Part shown: positions 8,301 to 15,646 of the stretch, piece after piece
How the letters are laid out: each line of letters begins with the position of its first letter
Position numbering within the stretch: position 1 is the first letter of the stretch
Assembly: GCA_902622955.1 (NCBI GenBank)
Contig: CACNRP010000006.1
Coordinates: 1 to 43,450, forward strand
Source of the DNA: an uncultured Pelagibacteraceae bacterium
Lineage (GTDB): Bacteria > Pseudomonadota > Alphaproteobacteria > Pelagibacterales > Pelagibacteraceae
Direction of reading: 5' to 3'
DNA: 43,450 nt
Made by a program: the position numbers and the translations under genes
Notes under the pieces: model-generated
Database searches by the model: none
The model's input: only the letters and a program-made list of their open reading frames with translations
What the model was told of the DNA's origin: nothing

Positions 8301-9986
8301 TTAAGAATTTTTAAGACCCTCAATTACTTTAATATTGATTTGTTCTCTCAAATCGTCTTCGGTATCCTCAAAAGTTAAGACATTGCTCCAAAAATATCTT
8401 GCTTGAATTTTTCGATTTAATTTCCATAAAATGTCTCCATAATGATCATTCACGATTGGGTCATCTGGCATTAATTCTACAGCTCTCTTTAAATACTTTT
8501 CTGCCTCTACATAATCCTCTATTAAAAAATACGCCCATCCAATTGAATCAATAATATATGGATCATTGCTTTTTAAATCATATGCTGTTTTCAACATATC
8601 CATTGCTTCATTAATTTTATAATCACGCTCTAACCAGGAGTAAGCAAGATAATTCAAAATATATGCATCACTAGGATCAATTTTAAGCGCATGCAATAAA
8701 TCTTCATCTGACTTTTCATAATTTCCCATTCTTTCATAGCTACCGCCTCTACGATACAATACATCTGATTTAATAAGTGAATTGTCATCCAGTGTTAAAA
8801 TAATTTCTGTATAACGATCTATTGCATTTTCATAATTTTTAGAATTCTTATAAAAATTTGCTAAATCAAAAATCATTTTTATATTTGGATTTTTAATTTT
8901 TTTAAATTTTGAATCTATGTATTTAATTCCATTTTGATAATCCTGCTCTTGAATTATTATTTGAGCTTCTTTTTTTAATCTAAACCAATAATAAAATTCA
9001 TCATCTTTTTTAAAGTTTTTTAAGATCCTTTGTACTTTATCAAATTCATCATTAAGATAAAAATTTTCTGCAACCAATGACAAATTAAATTCAAACTTAG
9101 GATTTAAATAGTTTGACAAATTTAAGTAAAAATTTGATTTCTCAAAATTATCCTGAGAAGAATAAAGATTAGAGATTAAAAATAAAAACTCACTTACAAG
9201 ATCATTATGATCTTTGCATGAAAAAATTTTTCCAAAATCATCGAATTTTTCTTTGTCTACCCAACTTTTACTTTGTGAAAGTAAAAGTGTTGAATTTATA
9301 TAATCAATTTGCTCAACAACTAATCTTGCTTCATTAAATTTATTGTTATCAATTAAATAATTAAGATAAAAGAAAATGTATCTTGAATAATCACCTTGCT
9401 GATTATTTATTAAATTAAGAAAAAATGATGAGGTTTTTTTATCTTCAATATAACATCTTTGGAATGTCTCGGCTATAAGAGACAGGTTTCCAAAATTTTT
9501 TTTGTTATCTAATAATTTTTTATTTTTAAATGTATAAATGTACTGTTTTAGAGTTTCAAATATAACTAGGTTTATCCTATTTTCATCTTGAAATTTTAAA
9601 CTTTGTGTTAAATATTCATCAGCTTTTTTAAAATTATTTTTCTTTAAACTGTCAATTATTAAAATTATATAAGCATCATAAAAATCTGAGTTAGATTTGT
9701 TTGCATTGTTATTTAATACATTAATTGCTTGAGGTACTTTGTTATCTAAAACTAAAGAGTTAACATATCTTTTTAAATAGCTGTCATGTTTGTTAATTAA
9801 TACTTTGGTTAAGTTAAAAAATTTTAAAGCTTCAGAATTATCTCGATTTTCAAATGCAACAATTCCAGAAAAATAATTTGATAAATCTCTTGAGTTGAAA
9901 TCATTAAAAGTAGCACTTTTAGAATACAAAGGTGTCTGATAAGATATGAATATTAATAGTACTAATTTTAAAAATTTTAGGAACAT
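8301..9986 (-). CDS. Exported TPR-repeat protein
   Basis: 561 residues beginning with a hydrophobic signal sequence (about 1-22, LVLLIFISYQTPLYS), so the protein is probably exported or periplasmic. The body is a long helical repeat array. The clearest tetratricopeptide repeats lie in the C-terminal third, for example the units around SDVLYRRGGSYERMGNYEKS, AYILNYLAYSWLERDY, YIIDSIGWAYFLIEDYVEAE and PIVNDHYGDILWKLNRK. TPR proteins scaffold protein-protein contacts; no catalytic domain is visible and the partner is unknown. It lies directly upstream of ispE (no gap) and is divergent from the UDG gene with only 11 bases between start codons. A similar TPR gene before ispE occurs in other alphaproteobacteria (from memory). 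Confidence 0.85.
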   Translation of the reverse strand: MFLKFLKLVLLIFISYQTPLYSKSATFNDFNSRDLSNYFSGIVAFENRDNSEALKFFNLTKVLINKHDSYLKRYVNSLVLDNKVPQAINVLNNNANKSNSDFYDAYIILIIDSLKKNNFKKADEYLTQSLKFQDENRINLVIFETLKQYIYTFKNKKLLDNKKNFGNLSLIAETFQRCYIEDKKTSSFFLNLINNQQGDYSRYIFFYLNYLIDNNKFNEARLVVEQIDYINSTLLLSQSKSWVDKEKFDDFGKIFSCKDHNDLVSEFLFLISNLYSSQDNFEKSNFYLNLSNYLNPKFEFNLSLVAENFYLNDEFDKVQRILKNFKKDDEFYYWFRLKKEAQIIIQEQDYQNGIKYIDSKFKKIKNPNIKMIFDLANFYKNSKNYENAIDRYTEIILTLDDNSLIKSDVLYRRGGSYERMGNYEKSDEDLLHALKIDPSDAYILNYLAYSWLERDYKINEAMDMLKTAYDLKSNDPYIIDSIGWAYFLIEDYVEAEKYLKRAVELMPDDPIVNDHYGDILWKLNRKIQARYFWSNVLTFEDTEDDLREQINIKVIEGLKNS

Positions 9987-9997
9987 GTGACCATACT

Positions 9998-10717
9998 ATG
10001 ACTAAAAAAGTGATAAATCAAAATACCAAATTAAACCAAGAACTAATTAATACTATTGAGCCGAAATTTATATTCGCTGATAAGCCAATAAATAGATTTA
10101 ATATTTTAGAAACGAACAATGGCACCCTGCAAGTTAATAAAGAAGAATTACTAAAAAATTTAAAAGATCAAATAAATTCAATTGAAAATTGTAAATTGAA
10201 AGAAAATTCAAACAAAATTATTTTAGGTGAGGGAAATATAAATAGTCCTTTAATGTTAATTGGAGAAGCTCCTGGGGCTGAGGAAGAAAAATTGGGCGTC
10301 CCATTTAGAGGTGAAGTTGGCGAACTTCTTAATAAAATGCTTATAGCTATAAATATTAAGAGAGAAAGCATTTACACTAGTTATACAATCAATTTTAGAC
10401 CACCTGATGACAGAAAACCAACTACGACCGAAATTAAAAGGTATTCAGTATTTTTGAAAGAGCATATATCAATTATAAACCCAAAAATTATTGTTTTGAT
10501 GGGTAGTTCAGCAATGGAGGCTGTTACAGGAATAAGTGAAAAAATTACTAATGAAAGAGGACATTGGAAGGAAGTGATTTTAAAAAACAAAACATTCCCT
10601 TTAATGATAACTTTTAATCCATCTTATTTAATCCGTTTCCCAGAAAATAAAAAACACTCATGGGAAGATTTAAAGAAAATTAGAGACAAAATCAAAGATC
10701 TGATGTTAAAAATTTGA
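9998..10717 (+). CDS. Uracil-DNA glycosylase, family 4-like, lacking the Fe-S cluster cysteines
   Basis: Resembles family 4 uracil-DNA glycosylases, which excise uracil from DNA. 239 residues. Motif A is GEAPG (89-93) followed by PFRGEVGELL; the C-terminal motif region is TFNPSYLIR (205-213). Family 4 enzymes normally bind a [4Fe-4S] cluster through four cysteines and have HPxxLLR in motif 2. Here only C65 survives; the expected partners align with K68, F133 and Y149 (the 16-residue spacing of the last pair is preserved), and the motif-2 histidine is N207. The whole protein has one cysteine. It may be a cluster-free glycosylase with altered activity or specificity. Its stop overlaps rnhB. Confidence 0.85.
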   Translation: MTKKVINQNTKLNQELINTIEPKFIFADKPINRFNILETNNGTLQVNKEELLKNLKDQINSIENCKLKENSNKIILGEGNINSPLMLIGEAPGAEEEKLGVPFRGEVGELLNKMLIAINIKRESIYTSYTINFRPPDDRKPTTTEIKRYSVFLKEHISIINPKIIVLMGSSAMEAVTGISEKITNERGHWKEVILKNKTFPLMITFNPSYLIRFPENKKHSWEDLKKIRDKIKDLMLKI

Positions 10718-11277
10718 TGAAGATAATTGCTGGGGTTGATGAGGTTGGCAGAGGAAGTTTAATTGGACCTGTTTATGCTTCAGCAGTAATTTTAAAAAAA
10801 TCAATTAATCCAAAATTATTAAAAGATTCAAAGTCATTAAATAAAAAAAAGAGAGAGTATCTATGTACATATATAAAAAAAAATTCTACTTGGTCCGTAG
10901 GCAAAGCTTCTGTCAGAGAAATAGAAAAGCTAAATATACAACAAGCAAGTTTGCTGGCTATGAAAAGAGCCATCAAAAAACTTAAGAAAAAACCAACACT
11001 CGTTCTGATAGATGGAAACAAAACTCCAGAATTAGAAAATTATAATTTAAAATCAGTTATTAAAGGAGATAAAAAAGTCCCCTCTATTTCAGCTGCTTCT
11101 ATAATTGCAAAAGTATCAAGGGATAAGTTTATAACAACCTTATCAAAAAAAAATAAAGGTTACGGTTGGGATAAAAACTTTGGGTACGGAACAAGAAAAC
11201 ACTTAAAAGCTTTGAAAAAATTAGGAATTACCAAACATCATAGAAAAACTTTTTCACCAATATTTAAAATAAATTAA
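10717..11277 (+). CDS. rnhB: Ribonuclease HII
   Basis: Cleaves RNA in RNA-DNA hybrids and initiates removal of single ribonucleotides from DNA. 186 residues from the ATG at 10717, which overlaps the UDG stop by one base (TGATG); a TTG one codon earlier could also open the frame but is less likely. The N-terminal GVDEVGRGSLIGPV has the conserved acidic pair (DE) and GRG of the type 2 RNase H active site. LIDGN in the middle and SIIAKVSRD later supply the remaining catalytic region. Together with the UDG upstream and ccrM downstream it forms a DNA-maintenance group on the plus strand. Confidence 0.96.
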   Translation: MKIIAGVDEVGRGSLIGPVYASAVILKKSINPKLLKDSKSLNKKKREYLCTYIKKNSTWSVGKASVREIEKLNIQQASLLAMKRAIKKLKKKPTLVLIDGNKTPELENYNLKSVIKGDKKVPSISAASIIAKVSRDKFITTLSKKNKGYGWDKNFGYGTRKHLKALKKLGITKHHRKTFSPIFKIN

Positions 11278-11316
11278 CACTACATCTAGTTATATTCTAA
11301 TTTAGAAACACTAATC

Positions 11317-11369
11317 GAATCCAAATTTTTCAATCTCAGGTTGACCGTAGAATCCATTTCGAGTCTAAT
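11317..11369 (+). promoter_or_regulatory. ccrM promoter region with three GANTC sites
   Basis: The 104-base gap before ccrM contains three GANTC sites, the recognition sequence of CcrM: GAATC at 11317-11321, GAATC at 11350-11354 and GAGTC at 11361-11365. A plausible sigma-70 promoter overlaps them: TTGACC (11341-11346), a 17-base spacer and TCTAAT (11364-11369). The second site lies in the spacer and the third overlaps the -10. This would give a very short leader before the ATG at 11382. In Caulobacter the ccrM promoter is controlled by methylation at GANTC sites; by analogy this suggests self-regulation. The promoter assignment is an inference. Confidence 0.5.
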
Positions 11370-11381
11370 TAATTTTTAAAA

Positions 11382-12452
11382 ATGAAAACTGATTTTAAAA
11401 ATAAAATAATTAATGCAGATAGTCTCAAGGAATTGAAAAAAATTCCACGTGAAACTTTTGATTTAATTTTTGCTGATCCTCCTTACAATTTACAATTAAA
11501 AAGTGAATTAACTAGACCGGATAGATCAAAGGTTAGTGCGGTAAATGATAAATGGGATCAATTTGAAAGTTTTAAAAAATATGATGATTTCACTTATGAA
11601 TGGCTTAGTGAATGTAAAAGAATTTTAAAAAAAGATGGAGCTATTTGGGTTATAGGGAGCTACCATAATATTTTTAGAGTTGGCACGGCAATCCAAAATT
11701 TAGGATTCTGGATTTTAAACGATGTTATTTGGAATAAAAATAATCCAATGCCAAACTTTAGAGGAACACGTTTTACTAACGCTCATGAAACTTTAATATG
11801 GGCTTCTAAAAGTGAAAAATCGAAATACACATTCAATTATCAATCTTTAAAATGTTTAAATGATGATTTGCAAATGAGATCTAATTGGGATCTTCCCATA
11901 TGCAATGGTTCTGAAAGACTTAAAAAGGATGGAAAAAAAATTCACTCTACACAAAAACCAGAGGCATTACTGCATAGAATTTTACTAGCTACATCTAATA
12001 AAAATGACCTCATACTTGATCCTTTTTTAGGATCAGGAACAACAGCTACAGTAGCAAAAAAACTAGGAAGAAATTATTTTGGAATAGAAAAAGAAAAAAA
12101 TTATTTTAAAGCTGCTGAGCAACGTTTAAAGACTACAAAACCTATTGAGGACGATTTACTAGATACGCTAAAAAATAGCAGATCAAAACCAAGAATTCCT
12201 TTTGGTTCATTAGTTGAGCTTGGAATAATTAAACCTGGAACTAATATTTTTGATAATAAGAAAAAAATAACAGCCAGAATTATGGCTGATGGTAGTATAA
12301 AACATAATCAAGCAGAGGGCTCTATACACAAGGTGGCAGCTATTATTTTAGGAGCTGAAAGTTGTAATGGATGGACTTTTTGGCACTGTGATATCAATGG
12401 GCAAACTTATCCAATAGATTATCTAAGACAAAGATTAATTTCTAAAAACTAA
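11382..12452 (+). CDS. ccrM: CcrM-type DNA adenine methyltransferase (GANTC)
   Basis: Orphan beta-class N6-adenine methyltransferase that in alphaproteobacteria methylates GANTC and couples gene expression to the cell cycle. 356 residues, matching CcrM. The catalytic DPPYN is at 32-36 and the SAM-binding motif DPFLGSGTT near 211-219, the catalytic motif preceding the SAM motif as in the beta class. The C-terminal extension of about 80 residues, ending with GAESCNGWTFWHC and DYLRQRLI, is the CcrM-specific domain involved in DNA recognition. No cognate restriction enzyme is adjacent. Its upstream region carries three GANTC sites. The TAA stop overlaps the convergent monooxygenase stop by 4 bases. 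Confidence 0.95.
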   Translation: MKTDFKNKIINADSLKELKKIPRETFDLIFADPPYNLQLKSELTRPDRSKVSAVNDKWDQFESFKKYDDFTYEWLSECKRILKKDGAIWVIGSYHNIFRVGTAIQNLGFWILNDVIWNKNNPMPNFRGTRFTNAHETLIWASKSEKSKYTFNYQSLKCLNDDLQMRSNWDLPICNGSERLKKDGKKIHSTQKPEALLHRILLATSNKNDLILDPFLGSGTTATVAKKLGRNYFGIEKEKNYFKAAEQRLKTTKPIEDDLLDTLKNSRSKPRIPFGSLVELGIIKPGTNIFDNKKKITARIMADGSIKHNQAEGSIHKVAAIILGAESCNGWTFWHCDINGQTYPIDYLRQRLISKN

Positions 12453-13594
12453 TTTTTATAAATTTTACCTAAATAACTTTCTAAAAAATTTTCATTTTTA
12501 ACTAAATATTTCATTAAAACATTTCTAAAAAAAATCATCACTGGATTTGATAGATGAAAAGCAAACTGATTAAAATTGGATCTACGATTAATCATTTTTA
12601 CTCTTTTTATTCTCATATTAAAAAAATTATTGTCATTCAATATGCTTTCATATAACTCGTGAGCTCCTTCAATTGATTGTGAAGCACCCTGTGCAAATGA
12701 GGGAGGAAACGCAAAAAAAGCATCACCTACTAAAAATGTGTTATTTGGTGGTTTGATAAAATTTTTACTTACAAAAACTGGAAATAATTTAATATTTTGA
12801 ATTTTTTCAAAAATCCTTGGTGGGATTTTTTGAGACAATTTATTTTTAATAATTTCTATAAAATAATTTTCGTCAAAAAGTTTATGATTTTTTTGGTCTT
12901 TTGAATTTAATTTGTATTTTAATATTCCAATAAAATTTAAATTATCATCTTTATCTAAAGGATAAACTACGTAATGAAAATCTGATCCTAAAAATAATGA
13001 AACATTTTCATCACATATATCTTGATGATTTTCTTTTGATATATTGCCCCTAATAGCAATAAAATTATTATAAATTGCATTTGAATTATTTGCTGAAATT
13101 AGTGACTTACCTTTAGAAAATACTCCATCAGAAATAATTAAATAATCACATGTTTTTTTATCACCATTATCAAATGTTAGATTTGTAAAATCTTTTCCAT
13201 ATTCTATTTGATTAATACTATAATTATATTTGATTATTTCATTTCCAAGTCCGTCTACCAAAAACTGAAGTAATTTTGATCTTTTTAATGCTGTATATTT
13301 GCAATTTTCTAAATTAAATTTTGAAATTTCTAAATCACAAATTTTTTTTGAATTTTTTAGATCATAAAAATCAATTTTTTTTGGATGAAACTTTTCCTTA
13401 TCTGTTAAAGAATTAAAACCTATTTGATTTAAGAGCTTTACACTATTTACTGATAACTGTATTCCATATCCCTCATTAATTTCGATTAAATCTTTTTTTT
13501 CATAAATTGTGACTTTATAATTTTTGTTACCTTTAAATAAATTAGCTAAATACAGACCTGAAATACCCGCTCCTATAATTGCGACGCTTTTCAT
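12449..13594 (-). CDS. FAD-dependent monooxygenase (UbiH/PHBH-like)
   Basis: 381 residues with the fold signature of class A flavin monooxygenases. The FAD dinucleotide motif GAGISGLYLA is at about 8-17, followed by an acidic end of beta-2 (TIYEKKD). The second FAD motif is FLVGDAFFAFPPSFAQGAS in the C-terminal third, where the common GDAAH is GDAFF. The substrate is not predictable by eye: ubiquinone-ring hydroxylase (UbiH/UbiL/UbiM type) and salicylate-hydroxylase-like enzymes share these motifs. The start ATG overlaps the mutY stop by 4 bases (ATGA), so it is translated from the mutY transcript. Its stop overlaps that of ccrM. Confidence 0.8.
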   Translation of the reverse strand: MKSVAIIGAGISGLYLANLFKGNKNYKVTIYEKKDLIEINEGYGIQLSVNSVKLLNQIGFNSLTDKEKFHPKKIDFYDLKNSKKICDLEISKFNLENCKYTALKRSKLLQFLVDGLGNEIIKYNYSINQIEYGKDFTNLTFDNGDKKTCDYLIISDGVFSKGKSLISANNSNAIYNNFIAIRGNISKENHQDICDENVSLFLGSDFHYVVYPLDKDDNLNFIGILKYKLNSKDQKNHKLFDENYFIEIIKNKLSQKIPPRIFEKIQNIKLFPVFVSKNFIKPPNNTFLVGDAFFAFPPSFAQGASQSIEGAHELYESILNDNNFFNMRIKRVKMINRRSNFNQFAFHLSNPVMIFFRNVLMKYLVKNENFLESYLGKIYKN

Positions 13595-14574
13595 TTATGA
13601 TTTTCTAAATAATTTACAATCTTTTTTGTAAATGTGGGTAAAGTGTAGTTATGTAAATTTTTAGGGTCTATCCAATTTGGTGTGGTTACTGGTTTAGCTT
13701 CATTATTATATTCTATTTTAATATTCATATTCATGTTTGATAATTTGATATTTAGATCCTTATTAAATTTTTTTGGTTTAATTAATTCTTGCATGGGAAA
13801 AATATCAAAATTTTTTAAAAAATTAAATTTAGTATTTTTAATTAATAAATACTTTTGATTTTTTTTAAAAACTTTAAGAAGGTAATACTTATCTTTATTT
13901 TTTTTCTTTATTTTATTTAAAACAAAGTCTTTCTTTTTTAGAGATATGCACTTGGCTGATATTGGACATTGATCACAGTTTGGATTAATAGGTTTACAGA
14001 TTAACGCCCCAAGTTCCATTAACGCTTGAGCATAATCACTTGATCTTGTTGTCAAACCAAATATTTTTTTTTCTTCATGTAAGTTTTCTTTCGTAATTTG
14101 ATGTTCCTTTTTCAAGTACAAATACCTTTTGAGAACTCTCTCAATATTTCCATCTAAAGGAATATATGGTTTATTAAAAGCTATAGCTGAAATTGCACTG
14201 GCTGTATAATCACCAATTCCTGGTAAAGATTTTAGCTCTAAAAAATTACTTGGTATATTTTTATTAAAATCTTTGATTATAACTTGAGCTGTTTTTTTTA
14301 AGTTTCTTACCCTAGAATAATAACCTAAACCTTCCCAAAACTTTACTAATTTTTGATCATCAAAAGTTGCCAATGTTTCTAGATCTGGAATATTTTTAAT
14401 AAATTTTTTAAAATAGGGTATTACAGTAACAACCTGTGTTTGCTGTAACATAAACTCACTTACCAAAGTGTAATATTGTTTTTTTTTACTAGAAACTTGT
14501 TTTCTCCAAGGTAACGTTCGCTTATTAATATCATACCAATTAAGAATTTTATTTGCTATTATCTGATTATTCAT
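13591..14574 (-). CDS. mutY: A/G-specific adenine glycosylase
   Basis: Removes adenine mispaired with 8-oxoguanine. From the ATG at 14574 it has 327 residues. The frame is open further upstream, but this start fits the family N-terminus. Catalytic E40 lies in SEFMLQQTQ, the helix-hairpin-helix is LPGIGDYTA (117-125), and catalytic D141 is in PLDGNIERV. The [4Fe-4S] ligands C193, C200, C203 and C209 show the family spacing C-x6-C-x2-C-x5-C. The C-terminal NUDIX-like 8-oxoG sensing domain is shorter and weaker than usual. Its start codon directly abuts the start codon of the divergent DUF721 gene (CATATG). The mutY-DUF721-dsbA-smc neighbourhood is familiar from alphaproteobacteria. Confidence 0.95.
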   Translation of the reverse strand: MNNQIIANKILNWYDINKRTLPWRKQVSSKKKQYYTLVSEFMLQQTQVVTVIPYFKKFIKNIPDLETLATFDDQKLVKFWEGLGYYSRVRNLKKTAQVIIKDFNKNIPSNFLELKSLPGIGDYTASAISAIAFNKPYIPLDGNIERVLKRYLYLKKEHQITKENLHEEKKIFGLTTRSSDYAQALMELGALICKPINPNCDQCPISAKCISLKKKDFVLNKIKKKNKDKYYLLKVFKKNQKYLLIKNTKFNFLKNFDIFPMQELIKPKKFNKDLNIKLSNMNMNIKIEYNNEAKPVTTPNWIDPKNLHNYTLPTFTKKIVNYLENHK

Positions 14575-15063
14575 ATGCAATCTAAAAATAATACTAAGCA
14601 GAGAAGCCAATCCATTCAAGGGCTAAGATCTTTTAAAGACACTTTGCCAAAAAATGTTAAAAGAATTATTAATAAAAAAGGTCAAATTTATTCAGAAACG
14701 CTCAGTAACTGGAAATACATAGTAGGAGTTGAACTTTTTAAAATCTGCTACCCAAAAACATTCAAAAACTCTAATAGATTCGGTGTCAGCACTCTAGTGG
14801 TAATGGTTAAAAGAGGACACGAGATAGACATGGAGTATTCTAAGAAAGATATTATCAATAACATTAATAATTATTTTGGATATTCTGTTGTGGAAAAATT
14901 AAAATTAGTAACTTTTGATGATCACCAGAAAATATCCCTAGAAAATGAGAAAAATACTAAAAATGTGTCAATTAATAAATATAAAAATAGACTTAATGAT
15001 GTTAAGAACGACAAAATTAAGAAATCATTAATAGAATTAACAAAAGTTTTCAAAGGAAAATGA
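14575..15063 (+). CDS. DUF721 / DciA-like protein
   Basis: 162 residues, basic. The central part (about 30-105) shows a DUF721 pattern: a helix with LSNWKYIVGVELFKICYPKTF, then VVMVKRGHEIDMEYSKKDII. DUF721 proteins include DciA, the replicative-helicase loading factor in bacteria that lack DnaC/DnaI, so a role at DnaB loading is plausible. The C-terminal tail is lysine- and asparagine-rich. The ATG starts exactly at the first base after the mutY start codon, so no intergenic promoter is possible between them. The stop overlaps the dsbA-like start (ATGA), implying coupling. Confidence 0.75.
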   Translation: MQSKNNTKQRSQSIQGLRSFKDTLPKNVKRIINKKGQIYSETLSNWKYIVGVELFKICYPKTFKNSNRFGVSTLVVMVKRGHEIDMEYSKKDIINNINNYFGYSVVEKLKLVTFDDHQKISLENEKNTKNVSINKYKNRLNDVKNDKIKKSLIELTKVFKGK

Positions 15064-15638
15064 AAAAAATTATTTTTATACTTCTTATTTTTATTTGTGC
15101 TTCTTCGAGTAGCTATTCTAAAGAAATTAAAAGAATAGTTGTTGGAAATGTAGATGCCAAAATCTCGATAATTGCTTTTGAGTCAATGACTTGTAGTCAT
15201 TGTGCAGATTTTCATAAAAACGTATTTCCTAAACTTAAGGAGGAATATCTTGATACGGGACTCGCAAAAATTGAATTTAGACATTTCCCATTAGATATGG
15301 CAGCACTCAACGCATCAAAAGTCTCTCAATGTAAAAATGATGGAAAATCAGATATCCTTGAAACCTTATATGCTAATCAACAAAAATGGATCAAAGGAAG
15401 TTCAATACAGGAAGCAAACAAAAACCTTCAAAAATTTTTGAAAAACGAGGGATTTAATATTGATTTTGATGCCTGTATAAATAACAAGGAAATTGAGGAT
15501 TTTGTACTTAACGATCGAATCGAAGGAGCAAAAAACTTTAAGATAAACGCAACCCCTACGATAATTATTAACAATGAAAAATTTGAAAAAACTTTAAATT
15601 ACAAAAATTTGAAAAAAGCACTAGAAAAAATGATATAA
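15060..15638 (+). CDS. DsbA-family thiol:disulfide protein
   Basis: 192 residues with an N-terminal signal sequence (about 1-20, rich in Ile/Leu/Phe and ending SSSYSKE), so it is periplasmic. The redox motif CSHC occurs in SMTCSHCADFHKNV near residue 49, followed by a helical insert. The cis-proline loop typical of the thioredoxin fold is NATPTIIIN near the C-terminus. This matches the DsbA/thioredoxin_4 group that oxidises or isomerises cysteines in exported proteins. Extra cysteines (QCKND, DACIN) are present. Translationally coupled to DUF721 upstream and followed after 8 bases by smc, an order recalled from other alphaproteobacteria. Confidence 0.88.
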   Translation: MKKIIFILLIFICASSSSYSKEIKRIVVGNVDAKISIIAFESMTCSHCADFHKNVFPKLKEEYLDTGLAKIEFRHFPLDMAALNASKVSQCKNDGKSDILETLYANQQKWIKGSSIQEANKNLQKFLKNEGFNIDFDACINNKEIEDFVLNDRIEGAKNFKINATPTIIINNEKFEKTLNYKNLKKALEKMI

Positions 15639-15646
15639 GTTAGTGC

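Noticed and set aside
11382-12452. Restriction-modification system
   Set aside because: The methyltransferase has the CcrM-type C-terminal extension and no restriction gene lies beside it, so it is an orphan regulator.
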